Shown: piece by piece, positions 31,012 through 42,556 of the stretch
Layout: every line of letters starts with the position of its first letter
Numbering within the stretch: position 1 is the first letter of the stretch
Source of the DNA: Moniliophthora roreri
Lineage: Eukaryota > Basidiomycota > Agaricomycetes > Agaricales > Marasmiaceae
Reading direction: 5' to 3'
DNA length: 64,000 nucleotides
NCBI GenBank assembly: GCA_001466705.2
Contig: LATX02000211.1
Span: 1,426,001 to 1,490,000 of the forward strand
Translations under genes and position numbers: made by a program
The notes under the pieces: generated by a model
Databases searched by the model: none
What the model was told of the DNA's origin: nothing
What the model saw: the letters and a program-made list of their open reading frames with translations, nothing else

Positions 31012-31626
31012 TGTCTGGGGCTGCAGGTTCAGTGGTCTCATGAGCTGGGGAGGCAAGTCATTCCTCAAGAGTTCGGGGTTCAGAGGTAAGTCGTGAGATG
31101 AGGTTTCAGGTGTCTGTAATTTCTGGACAAGGATATCCATTTCTGTCTGTCCTTCATCTGAGGTGGTCGAGGAGGCTAAAGGAGAGGGGATCAGGGTACT
31201 CTGACATTTGACAGGGATCTGCAGGGGGGGGGGGATGGATAGATGTGGGTGGTAAGGGAAAAGAGACTGTACCATTACTGGTCCTGCCAGTCCAATGTTG
31301 TAATTACATGTGAACAGGGCCTGGTTTGCGATTTCCAAACTGCAGCTTTTGGCAATCTTTTTGAATAGCTTTCATTGGGATCGGAGGAAGAAGAGGCTTT
31401 TGACACAAGGCTCCAGTCAGTTGTGATTGTCAGCGGCCACTCGAATCTGATCATCGTACTGTTCAGTGTTGAACAGGTGAAGGAATTGATAGGGGTTGGG
31501 TCGGAGGCTGTTCTGGTAGGTGATGTTTTCTCTGTATCTGCCATCTCCAGCGATAGTGGGGACTGGGCTCTGGACTTCAGAAGAAGAAGAGGAGGAAGAG
31601 GAAGCGGTTGCGTTCAACATGTTTCA

Positions 31627-33120
31627 AGTGGTGGGAATGGGATGTTTTGGTTTCAGCTTGTGTTTCTCTATATAATCCTTGTAGAGCTCCAAACAGTTGA
31701 CCATTCCTCCTGTCTTGATCCATTGATTGTGGAATGAATCGTAACCTGTATATGATACCAGGAATTCACAAGGTATCTTCTTCGGTCTATGTCCAATGAT
31801 CACTTCTACCTCATATTCTTCAAACCCTTCTATGAGATCTGGGGGTGGTTCTGTGAAACTGGGTCCATGGGCCTCAGTTACCTTGAATGGGGTCAGAAGT
31901 GTGGTATGAAAAACTGGGTGGATCTTCTATTGATGAGGCAGGTCCAGTTTATATGTAACGGGTCCCAAGACTTCAAGAATCTTGAATGGTCCTTCTTGTT
32001 TCAGGGCTAGCTTCTTGGTTGGGTATCCTATGGCTAAGTTCTTCCCTTCTAACCACATCTTTTGTCCTATTTTGAACTCTTCTAACTTCTGTTTTTCCCT
32101 GCGTATCATCTGTTGCCTTGCTAGTTCCAACAGGCTTGTTGTCTCTTCTCTAACCCTCTTTAATTCTTGAAGATGCTCCTCTATTAATGGGATATTGGTG
32201 CATTTGAAGGCTGTTGGAAATGCTCTTGGGTGATACCCCATCATTATAAAGAACAGCAATTTCTTGAGTACAGAATGAGTCTGATTGTTGTGTGCGAATT
32301 CTGCTAGTGGTAGGTATTCCTTCCATTGTGTTTGTTCTTTGGAACAGAAGATCTGAAGATAGACTTCGACTTCTTGATTAACTCTTTCTGTTTCACTGTC
32401 TGTTTGAGAGTGAAAGACCGTGCTCATTGAGTGTTTGACGGATAACTGCCTTCCCATCTCTTAGAATACTTCTGCTGCAAATCTGGGGTCTCAATTGGAT
32501 ATAATGTGGTCTGGGAGTCTGAAACACTGGTATACATGTTGGATTAGAAGTTCCGCTATCTTTGTAGCATCCATCATCTTCGTGCATGGTGTAAAAATTA
32601 CACCCTTTGTAGAGGAGTGGTCCACCATGACTAAAATGGAGTCCATCCTGTTGCTCTCGGGGAAATCTGTGATGAGATCCATCATGCAGACCTGGAAGGG
32701 GAACTAGTCCTTGACAGGTTGTAGTGGTTGAATTGGGGTCTGTGTCAGGTGTGTGTTGATTTTCGATTGTTGACAAGGTACACATCCGTTGACGAAGCTG
32801 CAGACAAACTTCCCCATACTAGGCCACCAGGAGTCTTATTGTACTTGTTCTAGCATATTCCATTGACCAGAGTGTCCCGTTCCAGGTGTCTCGTGAATGG
32901 ACTGCACTATATTCTGTTGCAACTTGGTGTTGTTAGAGATATAGATATGTCCTTTGAAGAACAGTAGATTGTCCTTGATTTCCCAGTCTGATAGCGCTGA
33001 CTTGATTGGCGGCACACCTTGGGTCATTAAAGTCTCCAAGGCTGACTTGTGGAAGTTGTCCGGGCCCAATTGTTCAATAATTTCCTCCTTTAGTTCCAAG
33101 TTAATTCCTTTCATGAACAA
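31627..33120 (-). pseudogene. gypsy G2 integrase and chromodomain
   Basis: Pieces at 32836-33120 (zinc-binding end, HIYISNNTKLQQNIVQSIHETPGTGH), 32491-32685 (MMDLITDFPES, first Asp; IISN, second Asp changed or frame-shifted), 31927-32457 (SQTDSETERVNQE, the Glu; FIMMGYHPR) and the chromodomain at about 31650-31800. Stops separate them. DDE integrase of chromovirus type. Confidence 0.8.
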
Positions 33121-33160
33121 CTATTCTGGTAAAAGAACCATGTTTTCATTGTCTGTATCT

Positions 33161-33538
33161 TCATTGTCCCACTCGTTTGTTCGTCATGACAGTGCATTGG
33201 CCTGTGTAAGACTTTTTCCTGGCACATGAACCAGAGTGAGGTTGAATTCCAACAAGAACAGGCTCCATCTTGCCTGTCGCTGATTTAACTTCTGAGCCGT
33301 CCTGAAATACATAAGATTTTTGTGATCTGAAAGGATTACAACCTTGTATTTGCCTCCCATCAAATAATGATGCCATTCTGTCAGGGCTCATATGATGGTC
33401 AATAGCTCTCAGTCATAGATTTCGTAGATTTGTTCCATCAGAGATAAGGATTTGGATAGATATCCACATGGGTGCCATTCGCCATCTATTCCTTGCTGCT
33501 GGAGTACCGCACCAGTGGCCCATTTGGAGGCATCTGCT
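33161..33538 (-). pseudogene. gypsy G2 RNase H, split by MITE copy B
   Basis: The RNase H segment parallels 8039-8302 of G1. The expected [12 protein letters not shown] start is cut: EADASKW lies just left of MITE B at about 33525-33541, while the KPFI-type part lies right of it at 34290-34310. Confidence 0.75.
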
Positions 33539-33541
33539 TCT

Positions 33542-34288
33542 CACTATGTACAAGGTGTTCTTTTAACATAGTTTTCTGATTGAGAAAACACTTAATCTTC
33601 TTGCAAAGAAGATTTTCAAAAAAGCATTTATAAATTCTAAATTTTAATTGTGTCTCCTCAACAAGAATATGTCTGGAGAATGCTAAATTTTCAATAGCAA
33701 AAAATATAGAATTTTCAAATTCTGAGAATTAATAGACAATACAATATATTAGAATAATTTCCATGCTGAGAAAACATTAAATTTTCTCTGGTTGAAAATA
33801 CTCAGAAAATGCTGATAAGATAAGATAAAAATTCCAAATTTTTTATTGTGGGAAAGTCAGAGAAAACACTAGGAAAACACTAGGAAAATGGTAGGAAAAT
33901 CATGTGGAAATACTATATCTTACAGCAGTTTTCAGATAGTTTTCATATAATTTTCCTTTTGTATTTAACATGTTTTCCTTAATATAATATTCAAAATTTT
34001 ATATTTATTTTCTGAATGTTTTCTCACTATTTTATAAGGCAGAAAATCTAGTATATTTGTAATTAGAAAACTAAAGGATAATTTTATAATTTCATTGTTA
34101 TAAAATTATTAGAAAATACAGACTCTTCTGGAAATTAAAATACAGAATATGGTTGCTGTTTTCAATATGTGATGATAGCTTGAAACTAATAGAGTTTTCT
34201 GAGTGTTGTCTAGAAGTAAATATATAGCAGTATTCTGAGTGTATTTCCTTTGTATTAATGGCATGAAAAGAACACCTCATATGTAGTG
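33542..34288. mobile_element. CACTA-ended MITE copy B
   Basis: 747 bp, CACTATGTACAAGG...CTCATATGTAGTG, TSD TCT (33539-33541, 34289-34291). Same orientation as copy A. Uninterrupted, so it serves as the reference for copy A. Confidence 0.93.
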
Positions 34289-34291
34289 TCT

Positions 34292-35406
34292 ATAATGAAA
34301 GGCTTGTCTGTGTCTGGCATTAGCAACACAGGTTCCAATAAGAATTTCTTCTTGAGAAGGTTGAATGCAATCTGACATGCCATTGTCCATTCAAATTTCT
34401 GTGATTTCTTTGTTAAATCGTTGAGAGGTCTGGCGAGTTGTGTGTATTTTCCGATGAACTTTCAATAGAAGTTCCTGAACCCTAAGAAAGCTTGCACTCC
34501 TTTGACCATCTTAGGTGGTTCCCATTTGGCTATTCCAGCAAGTTTGACTGGGTCCATTGCCACGAAACCTGGTCGGATGACTATTCCTAAGAATACAACT
34601 TCTGTGACATCGAATTTGCATTTTTCAGGTTTGAAATAGAGGTCATGTTTCCTAATGCGTTGCATCAACCTCTCAGTCTGTTCCTGATGCTCTGACTGGT
34701 TGTTCGAGAAGAGGAGGATGTCGTCCATATATACCACACACCATCCTTTGTCGATGAAGTTGGACAGGATATCGTTCATGAAGGCTTGGAACATGGCTGG
34801 AGAGTTACTCAGACCAAAGAACATAACCATCGGTTTGAATAGACCTCGATTCATCTTGAAGGCAGCTTTCCACTGGTCTCCATCCTTGATTTGGACATTG
34901 TTATATCCATTATGAAGATCTAGCTTTGTGAAAACGTTTGCTCCCTTCAACTTGTCCAAGAGTTCAGAGATTAGGAGCAGGGGATACACATTCTTGATTG
35001 CTCCTTTGTTAAGTTTGCGGTAGTCCTGCATAGGTCTCAGGGCTTCTTTCTCCTTTTTTGCAACAAAGAAGAAGGGAGAAGCTATAGGTGACTTTGATTT
35101 CCTGATATATCCTTTATGCAAATTCTCTTCCAAGAACTTATCCTGCTCCTTCTGCTCTGCTGGGCTTAATGGATATAATTTGCAGTTTCATGGTATGAAA
35201 TTGGGTTTTAATTCAATGGCATGATCATAGCTTCGTGATGGAGAGAAACACTCTGATTTCCCTTTTTCGAAGTGATCCTTGTACCCTTGCAGATAGAAAG
35301 AGATGAGCTTGCTTATCTTCTTCTTGACCTTCCGTTCCTGGTGTGCTAGTTTCTGAGAAGTGGACATCTTGGCACCAATGAGAACTTCCTTGGGGGTGCT
35401 ATCCAA
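34292..35406 (-). pseudogene. gypsy G2 reverse transcriptase
   Basis: The open stretch 34462-35133 holds the RT core: [51 protein letters not shown] (intact YMDD) and [18 protein letters not shown]. It is the best-preserved enzyme domain of either gypsy element. The upstream linker is at 35188-35406. Downstream it passes into RNase H and MITE B. Confidence 0.88.
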
Positions 35407-35607
35407 TATACCTGTAAACCTTTTGATATGGATCTTTCACCTCGGTGGAAACTCTATTCCTCCCATCTCCCAATCAATTCTGGAGTTATAATATCTGAGC
35501 CATGGAAGTCTCAAGATCATATCTTCATCTCCAATTCCAGAGATCAGGAAGTTTTCTCAGAAGTCCTTTCCTGCTATCCTGAACTCAACTTCTACTACAT
35601 GCAATAT

Positions 35608-35856
35608 CTATGCAGTTTTATTTGTGGTCCCATCGGCATTGAATACCTTGATTTTCTCTGGAAGTTGAACCCATCTTTTCCCTAGCTTTCTTGCTAAGGT
35701 TGTACTGATGAATCTTCCTCCAGCTCCTGAATCTAATAACACTTGTGTTTCAATGATTTGCATTCCCACTTTGTATTGCAGAGAAATGTGCATAGAATTT
35801 CGATCCATTTTAGCTAGTACAAAGTGTGAAATTGTTACAGGCAGTGGAGAGGTCAT
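35608..35856 (-). pseudogene. gypsy G2 aspartic protease
   Basis: QVLLDSGAGGRFISTTLARKL contains the DSGAG active-site motif of retroviral-type proteases. A stop after TNKTA separates it from the following WILHVVEVEF segment. Exactly the part before this point is deleted in G1. Confidence 0.82.
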
Positions 35857-35869
35857 CCTCCTTCACCGC

Positions 35870-37986
35870 TTCAAAAACCCTCCTGCTCCATGAGGTTGAT
35901 CAACAGGTTCTTTTCTTCTTTGGTCTGATCATTCACAAGTGCTCGAATTTTGGTGAACCTTTCTTTCTTCGAGAGCTTCTTCAGTTCTTCCTTCTTCTTC
36001 TCCTCTTTCTTTGTCGCATCCAGACAATCCTGTATCCTGTGACCACTTCAGCCACATTGGAAGCAGAGCCCCTTGGTCATATACTCCTTTCAATCTGCTT
36101 TGGAGATCCATTTTACAGCAACTTCTTCCTTCTTCCTGAAGCTCTGTTGTGGTTTCCTTCCATTGTCTTCATTCCATGTCTTGCCATATTCTTGGGCCTG
36201 TTTGTAGCTTTCATCAAAGAGGATGGCGGCATCCATCCAATCCTTAATGTTCATTGGTGTCCCTTCGGGTCAAGTCATAATTTTCAGCACCAAGCTCTTG
36301 GGCAATCCTCGTTTAAAGGCCACTATCTGTGCTGTGTCATTATATCTGGTCTGCTTGGCCAGATAAGTAAATTGATAGGTGTACTTGTCAGCTCTTTCCT
36401 TTATCTTCAGATCCCAAAGTTTCAGCTGTGCCTCTAAAGCTGTATCGAGCAGCTCGAAGGATGTCTTGAAATCCTGTATGAAATCCCCCCACGAGACCTT
36501 TTCAGCTTCCTTATCATATGTGAGTAAAATGTCTGTCTTCTTGTTCTTCCAAAACTCTCCAGGTCTGTTGGTTATGTAAGAAAGGAGGAAGAGTTTCTTG
36601 GTTCTGTCACTTGTGAAGGTTTTGGAGTTAAGGGCGATGTACAGCAGTACTTCTCAGAGGAACCTCTTTGCTTCCTTCCTGTGACCTGTGAAGGCTCTTG
36701 GCAGCGCAGCTTTAACTTCCTTTTCTGCAGCTACCACCTGTACAGGTGCTGTTGTTCCTATTACTGTTTCTTCAGCTTGTGGACTATCCTTTAGCCTGCT
36801 CCCAGAGGGTTTCTTTTCTTTGGCCATCTCTTCAATCTGTGGCTGATTCATTGATCTGGGGCTGCTCTTCAGGGCATGGAGAAGGCGTCTGAACAGGTCT
36901 GATTCCTCTGCCGATGTCAAAGATGTATTCAATGTATCTGATTCTTGCCACTTCGGTGCAGTGGGCGATGTTTCTTCTTCGAATCTGATCTCTTCTGATC
37001 CAGTTGTAATGAATAATCACTATGTACAAGGTGTTCTTTTTATGCTATTAATACAAAGAAAATACACCCAGAATACTGCTATATATTTGCTTCCAGACAA
37101 CACTCAGAAAATTCTATTAGTTTCAAGTTGTCATCACATATTGAAAACAGCAAGCATACTCTGGATTTTAATTTCCAGAAGAGTCTGTGTTTTTTTATTA
37201 TTTTATGATAATGAAATTATAGAATTATCCTTTAATTTTCTAATTACAAATATACTAAATTTTCTGCCTTATAAAATAGTGAGAAAACATTTAGAAAATA
37301 AATATAAGATTTTGAATTTTATATCAAAGGAAACATGTTAAATACAAAAGGAAAACTATATGAAAACTATCTAAAAACTGCTTTAAAATATAGTGTTTTC
37401 ACATGATTTTCCTACCATTTTCCTAGTGTTTTCCTAGTGTTTTCTCTGACTTTCCCACAATAGAAAATGTGGAATTTTTATCTTATCTTATCAGCATTTT
37501 CTGAGCATTTTCAACCAGAGAAAATTTAATGTTTTCTCAGTATGGAAATTATTCTAATATATTGTATTATCTATTAATTCCCAGAATTTGAAAATTCCAT
37601 ATCTTTTGCTGCTGAAAATTTAGTATTCTCTAGGCATATTCTTGTTGAGAGGACACAATTGAAATTTAGAATTTATATATGGTTTTATAAAAATTCTCTT
37701 TGCAAGAAGATTAAGTGTTTTCTCAATCAGAAAACCATGGTTAAAAGAACACCTCATACATAGTGAATGGGGTCAAGGTTTTCTTTGTTTTAGGATGCTC
37801 TTCTGGTGTCTCAATTGGTGGTGGATTCGTTGGCAATAGCGACTGCGAGGGGGTTACTAGCTCTCTGCATGATGCTCTGGTTAATGGCAGGATTGCTCGT
37901 CCACCAGGATTTGATATGGATTGGGTTTGTAATGAATGCTGCTGCTCTTCCACTTCTGTGATGTCCTTCTCTAACTGTGATTCCAT
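35870..37986 (-). pseudogene. gypsy G2 Gag, split by MITE copy C
   Basis: Start near 37986 (MESQLEKDITEVEEQQ), interrupted by MITE C at 37018-37765. It then continues with TSAEESDLFRRLLHALKSSPRS, LYIALNSKTFTSDRTKKLF, RPGEFWKN and FKRGLPKSLVLKI, and ends in a CCHC knuckle near 36060 (C-FQ-C-G.SG-H-RIQD-C with one stop inside). Several other stops. Confidence 0.8.
37018..37765. mobile_element. CACTA-ended MITE copy C (inverted)
   Basis: 748 bp, TSD AAT (37015-37017, 37766-37768). It is the reverse complement of copies A and B and is closest to A (shared 'aagcatactctgg'). Confidence 0.93.
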
Positions 37987-38058
37987 CTGTGGTGGTGTCT
38001 TGTTTTCCTAAATGATGCCTGAACCTGGATAGGTTAGCAATCAATCAGGTTGACCTTG

Positions 38059-38483
38059 TGTTACGTTACTTGTGCAGCAACAACTACCCAACACTTCAAC
38101 AACAGTCAGTGTCAAGCCTCAAGTCAAGTTTGAGTTTGTTCAACAGATGTTGAAGTTCAGAAATCCTTCAATACTGCTTGCAACACAAGTTATAATAAAC
38201 TAGGTCAAGCTGAAGACTTAGAGTCTCAGCTTGAGCACTTAAATACGTACAACCAGTCATGTAGTCTACCTTATATATATGTCCATTAACTACAATGATC
38301 TGGTAATAAATACTGACACGGTCAGGATATGAGTAAATGTTCTGATAATAGAAAAGGGGAACTGGGGGAGTGTAATAAGTCCGACAATAGAGAAGCATGC
38401 ATATAGGGGGAAAAGGGGGCTGGGAAGGTGTATGAGTCCAATAGGAAGGAGAAGCATAGGAAGAGGGTAACAAAAACATAATA
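38059..38483 (-). repeat. 5' LTR of gypsy G2
   Basis: TGTTACGTTAC...AACATAATA, 425 bp, followed by TSD TATCC. The end CATAATA shows one transition from the expected CATAACA. Confidence 0.9.
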
Positions 38484-38488
38484 TATCC

Positions 38489-38560
38489 CATTGTTGACTT
38501 CCTCATAGGTTCTCTGTTCTCCTTCTGTATATCAGTGTGTGGTGCATCTGTGTACTCTAC
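38489..38560 (-). pseudogene. Inverted copia RNase H fragment, part 2
   Basis: Minus-strand continuation of the fragment at 28232-28453. It encodes the QKENREPMRKSTM-type stretch that precedes VFKVAGGAVSW in the intact-order copy at 40787-41032. Length of preserved homology on the right side is short and its end is approximate. Confidence 0.7.
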
Positions 38561-38569
38561 TGGCTTGAC

Positions 38570-41260
38570 AGGTTATCTATCTGCCAGAACTGCTGGGAAG
38601 GCAACATGAGCAAGCAGCCCAGGCCTAAGAGGCCAGATACAGTGACTGAGTCGAACTTCTGATGGTCAATAGACATATGGGGACTGTCAAGAGTTATTTC
38701 AACTGGAGGAAACCTGTACAGGCTGTTTGGAACAGATGAATTTACTAGTTGAAAATTCTTCGAAGCCTTGAAGAACCAGCAAGCCATGACGATCATAGGC
38801 AAGCTAGAGCCACTATGTGTCCAGTCAGAAATGCAGACTGGAAATAGACTCAAGAGAGTGAGGAGCAATAACACACCTGAGCTTCAGTCTGACTTTGCAA
38901 GATCCTGGTTCCAGAATCATGGCATCATCCATGAATTCACCATCCCATACTTCTCAGCTTCTAATGGTGCAGGGAAACATGCCATTGAGGTAGTGCTCCA
39001 GTCGGTCAGGTCAATGTTGCTGGACTCAAAGCTTTCAGCTAAATGGTGGGCACATGCAATGAGAACAGCCACTCACATGCTCAACCTTTTCCCCTTGGTT
39101 TGAACACCATCCAAGGTCCCCAAAGAAGTGTGGACTGGCCAATGACAAACAACTCAATATCTTGTTTCATTCAGCAGTGTTGGCTTTGCGCATATTCCAA
39201 AGGAGACAGGGAGAGGAAAATTGGATCCTTAGAGCAAGAAGGTCGTGATGGTGGGATATGACAGAAATAGAGTCTACCTTGCAAAGTTATGAAGGTTGAA
39301 CAGAATTGAGAGGGTAAGAGACATGGTATGGATCAAGGACAGGAGTCACTGGGTTGAAGGAAAAGACGGAGAGATCCAGGAGGACCTTTCGTTCCTGGAA
39401 GCCAGCTATGACAAATTGGTCAGTTAAGAATCAGAACACCTGACACTGATAACTCCAACTGTTGAACAACTGGAACCCGCATCCGAGATTGCTGAACCAT
39501 TAGTCAATGACAGTTCTCCCACTTCAACTGAACAACCTTGATGAACTAGATGTGCTCAAGAAGAGATTTGGGGCACTGAAGTTATCTGACATACCATGAG
39601 GGATTCCATTCAGAGTTGGAGGGCTCTGGATGCCCAGCATTCTGAATTACCTCCAGTCCTAGAACCTGATAATGATTGGGTGCCTGAGACATATAACGAA
39701 GTGGTGACAAGGCTTGATTTATAGGGACCAGCCATGGAGAAGGAGTTGAAGAAGATGGACGATCAAAAAGCTTTCACACCTATGCCGAGGCCTCCAAATA
39801 CACCCACGGTTACCATGAAATGGCATTATATGCTCAGGAAAGACAGTGAGGGGAGGATAACTGAAAGACAAGCCAGGCTGGTTGTTAGGAGATTCACACA
39901 GGTCAGAGGGGTACACTATGAGGATACATGGGCTATGGTGGCAAAGTATGAGTCCTTATGATTTGTTATTGCAATTGCAGCATACTACAGGCTGAAACTC
40001 TGGTCCGGGGACTTCATGGCGGCCTACCTTAATGCGAAACTGCAAGGTGTCAACTACCTCAATCTGCCACCTGGATACAAGAATTGATACAATTTGCAAG
40101 ATGGCTCTGAGACAGTCCTCAGAATGGATATTAATATTTATGGGATGAAAGATGCCAGCAACAATTGGTTCTGAATGCTTGATGACACTTACAGACAGCT
40201 TGGACATCTTCCCATCTCAGCTGATCTCTGTGTTCGGTACAAGGCCAATCACTTAGGCAGCACTATCACAGTCACATACATGGACAATGTTATTGGAGCC
40301 TCAGATATAGAGGAAGCTTGTGTGGAATTTGTGAAGGAAATTGAAAGCTTGTACAACTTCCAATTCTATGGTGAACCTGATGTTGCATTAGGAATCACAA
40401 CTAGGTGAAATGCTGGGACAGGTGATATATTATTGTACCAACAACTGCTTATTATGAAAATCATTGAGTCTTATAATCTGCAAAATGCAACACCTCGATT
40501 CACCCCTCTTCCATCCAACCTCGTTCTTATCAACAGTCAACCAAGTCTGATTCCTGCAGAAGATGCCAGATACATGTGAGACAAAGACTATAGGAGACTT
40601 ATAGGGTTGCTGAACCACATCTCTCAGGGAACGCAACCTGACATTTCCTATGCAGTTGCCCTGTTACAGTGCTATGCGAATGACCCTTGACCAGTGCACT
40701 GGAATGCCACAATTCACATGGTGACATATCTCAAGGGGACCATTTCTTACCAACTGATGTATCAGCAGTGCTGAGGAGAAGATGACTTGCTAAAGCTGGT
40801 AGGGTATGCAGATGCATCACATGCCGATATACAGGAGGAGAACAGAGAACCTATGAGGAAGTCGACAATGGAATATGTATTCAAGGTCATGGGAGGAGCA
40901 GTAAGTTGGAGCTCAGCCAAGCAGAGAGTAGTGGTGCTATTGACAATGGAAGCTGAATACATTGCCATGGTAAATGCCAGAAAACAAGCTATCTGGATGT
41001 GGAAGTTCTTGGATGGAATTGGGCATCACTGAGACTATCCCTTCGAAATCAACATTAATAATACTAGCACCATCACACTGTCAGATGAAACTATGAAGCA
41101 TGGATGAACTAAGCACTTTGACACAAACTGGTCATGGCTTTGAGACATGGTCTGAGCAAAGGAATTCAACTTTTCCTACATTCCATTGAATGACAACCTA
41201 GCAGACTTATTCACCAAACAACTTACACATTTCAAGACAGAACAGTTTGCATTCAGGATT
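38570..41260 (+). pseudogene. copia C1 integrase, reverse transcriptase and RNase H
   Basis: Integrase core at about 38600-39103 (NNTPELQSDFARSWF, GIIHEFTIPYFSASNG). RT at about 39734-40410: WHYMLRKDSEGRITERQARLVVRRF, DFMAAYLNAKLQG and TVTYMDNVIGASD, where the usual YVDD-type box is YMDN. RNase H at 40787-41032 (YADASHADIQ, STMEAEYIAM), ending LADLFTKQLTHFK near 41230. Many single-base stops. Integrase N-terminus is lost at the junction with the inverted fragment. Confidence 0.85.
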
Positions 41261-41290
41261 GGGCTTCAGGACAAATAATTGCATGCCAAT

Positions 41291-41300
41291 TCAGGGGGAG
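41291..41300 (+). other. Polypurine tract of copia C1
   Basis: 'tcagggggag' abuts the 3' LTR start at 41301, the normal position of the plus-strand primer. Confidence 0.75.
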
Positions 41301-41589
41301 TGTCAAAGAGTGTGGATGATACATGAATTGCCGCCCAATCATACACTTCTGTTCTTATCTACAGTTTCCGTTTCTCAACCACAATACACATTCCATGTGG
41401 TATACACCAAACCAGTTTCACCCATTAATCAAATTCTTTAGACTAGTATTTATTTGCTATGTAAATACTGCAACACCTCAGCCGTTCACACACTTAGTGA
41501 GACCATCTGAGGTGAGATACATCATTCTTTCTATACATTTACCTTACTCACGATAAGCCTTTACAGTACTTATTCTCTTATTTACAACA
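41301..41589 (+). repeat. 3' LTR of copia C1
   Basis: 289 bp, TGTCAAAG...TTTACAACA, followed by TSD GCAAT. It differs from the 5' LTR at 13 positions, 11 of them at present or former CpG sites. Confidence 0.93.
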
Positions 41590-42306
41590 GCAATCACTGA
41601 AGGAATTTACATAGAATTGCTTTGTGTCATCCAATACACTACTTGATGTCCACTCTGGCAGTACAGCAGATCCAAACTTGGGGTATAAATGGATACTATG
41701 TCTGAATGCCATGACAGGAACAATAGTAGAGTCCTGATAACCTTTGGAGTTGAATGAGGATCTGATTTTGTACAACCCATGTGGTCCCTTAGGAGACTGA
41801 GCAAACTGCATGAACCACTCCACATATGCAAGATGCTGGGGCACATGACTCTGCTGGTCAATGGTGAACAGCTGCTCCAGTAGCCATGAAGGAAGTGAAA
41901 AGATAACTTGGACTTGAGCCACTCTGTAACCTAATCACAAAGAGATCAGTATATTTGTACAAAGCATCAAAATAAGTAGTACCATGTACCTGCTATACCC
42001 AATGCCTTTCCCTCTTTCTCATCCACCAAAGTAGTGTCAAATCAGCCAGACACCTGGTTCCTTCTCTTGTTTGTATGAGAGGGATTGACATGGACACTAT
42101 TAACAATGACAGTCCCACTTGCATTGGAGTTGTACATATTGGGTGTTGTCCACTTGACTCAATGCCAGACAGGAACTCATGCAAACAAGATGTGTGTGTT
42201 CTGGGCTGTCTGTTCCAGTCCTCAACCTTCAAGCTGAGGATTGCATACTTGAGCAACATAGCAGGCTAGTGCATGACAGAAATCAGAAGCCCCATAGTCA
42301 GAGGCC
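41590..42306 (-). pseudogene. Plavaka transposase, C-terminal part (piece 2 of 3)
   Basis: Minus strand from 42306: DYGASDFCHALACYV, then VPVWHxVKW, VHVNPSHTNKRRNQ, FDTTLVDEKEGKALGIAG, an intron of about 60 bp (about 41932-41991, GT...TTAG), then YRVAQVQVIFSLP, LAYVEWFMQF, HGLYKI, IVPVMAFRHSIHLYPKFG and SVLDDTKQFYVNSF. These are the C-terminal hallmarks of Plavaka transposases of Agaricomycetes. A few TGA/TAG stops are inside. The copia element cuts its right end in transcription order, and the 16.9 kb KDZ element cuts its left. Confidence 0.85.
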
Positions 42307-42556
42307 CACCTATAGTGCCCAGGTAAACCAGCATAGTAGGAGGCATGGTCCAGGTGGTTTCTGCCCACTGATGAGAACTTTTTCTGCATCATTTCTCTGT
42401 ATGTGAATATCTCTTTCTTATTTTCTCAAATATGCTAATATCTTCCATCCTCCAGCATACAACTCCAACTCCCTCCAGCTAGTTCTCCCTCCTTCCACTT
42501 TGGGAAGGGTCCATGTTTCTCTTTCCTTACTGGGCAAAAAATACTTGAACCAAAAT
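42307..42556. repeat. Left terminal inverted repeat of the KDZ element
   Basis: Pairs with 58999-59248 reversed. Several mismatches are TG opposite CA (for example positions about 42328 and 42345), the signature of CpG decay on opposite strands, so the original repeats were more alike. Outer limit exact; inner limit approximate. Confidence 0.88.

Larger units (their letters stand above)
28917..31620 (-). pseudogene. Extra 3' ORF of gypsy G2 with paired zinc knuckles
   Basis: ATG at 31620 follows the pol stop by only a few bases. The N-terminus is poly-Ser; then LHLFNTEQYDDQI, LEIANQALF and FPYHPHLS match G1. It is interrupted by a CACTA MITE (29679-31011). Around 29370-29270 one frame reads C-PV-C-GLER-H-FARD-C, then CK-stop-CFKTQPRHTSGSC, i.e. 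CX2CX4HX4C plus CX2CX6HX4C as in G1. The C-terminal part has YLSVEERERQGWQP and DYDAELYKDGES. Function unknown; conserved between two diverged copies. Confidence 0.65.
28454..38483 (-). mobile_element. Ty3/gypsy chromodomain retrotransposon G2 with three CACTA MITEs
   Basis: LTRs 28454-28878 and 38059-38483 (425 bp each), TSD TATCC (28449-28453 and 38484-38488). Minus-strand order: Gag, protease, RT, RNase H, integrase, chromodomain, extra ORF. MITEs at 29679-31011, 33542-34288 and 37018-37765 interrupt the extra ORF, RNase H and Gag. About 7.2 kb without them. It keeps the YMDD box and DSGAG protease site but has many stops. Confidence 0.92.
25241..41589 (+). mobile_element. Ty1/copia LTR retrotransposon C1, heavily nested
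   Basis: 5' LTR 25241-25529 (repeated at 26201-26489 by the assembly duplication) and 3' LTR 41301-41589, both exactly 289 bp. The same GCAAT flanks the outer sides (25236-25240 and 41590-41594). Gag-protease (27091-28150) and integrase-RT-RNase H (38570-41260) are on the plus strand in copia order. The middle is displaced by an inverted copia RNase H fragment that itself contains gypsy G2. It sits in the C-terminal coding part of the Plavaka transposase. All coding parts carry stops. Confidence 0.9.

Noticed and set aside
31216..31240. G-run as a possible G-quadruplex or regulatory site
   Set aside because: A single homopolymer-like run in a decayed retroelement; no repeated G-tracts nearby, and it may be a sequencing error.
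42300..42306. An 8-bp target duplication for the KDZ element
   Set aside because: Shifting the border by one base either way breaks the match; only seven bases (AGAGGCC) are shared.
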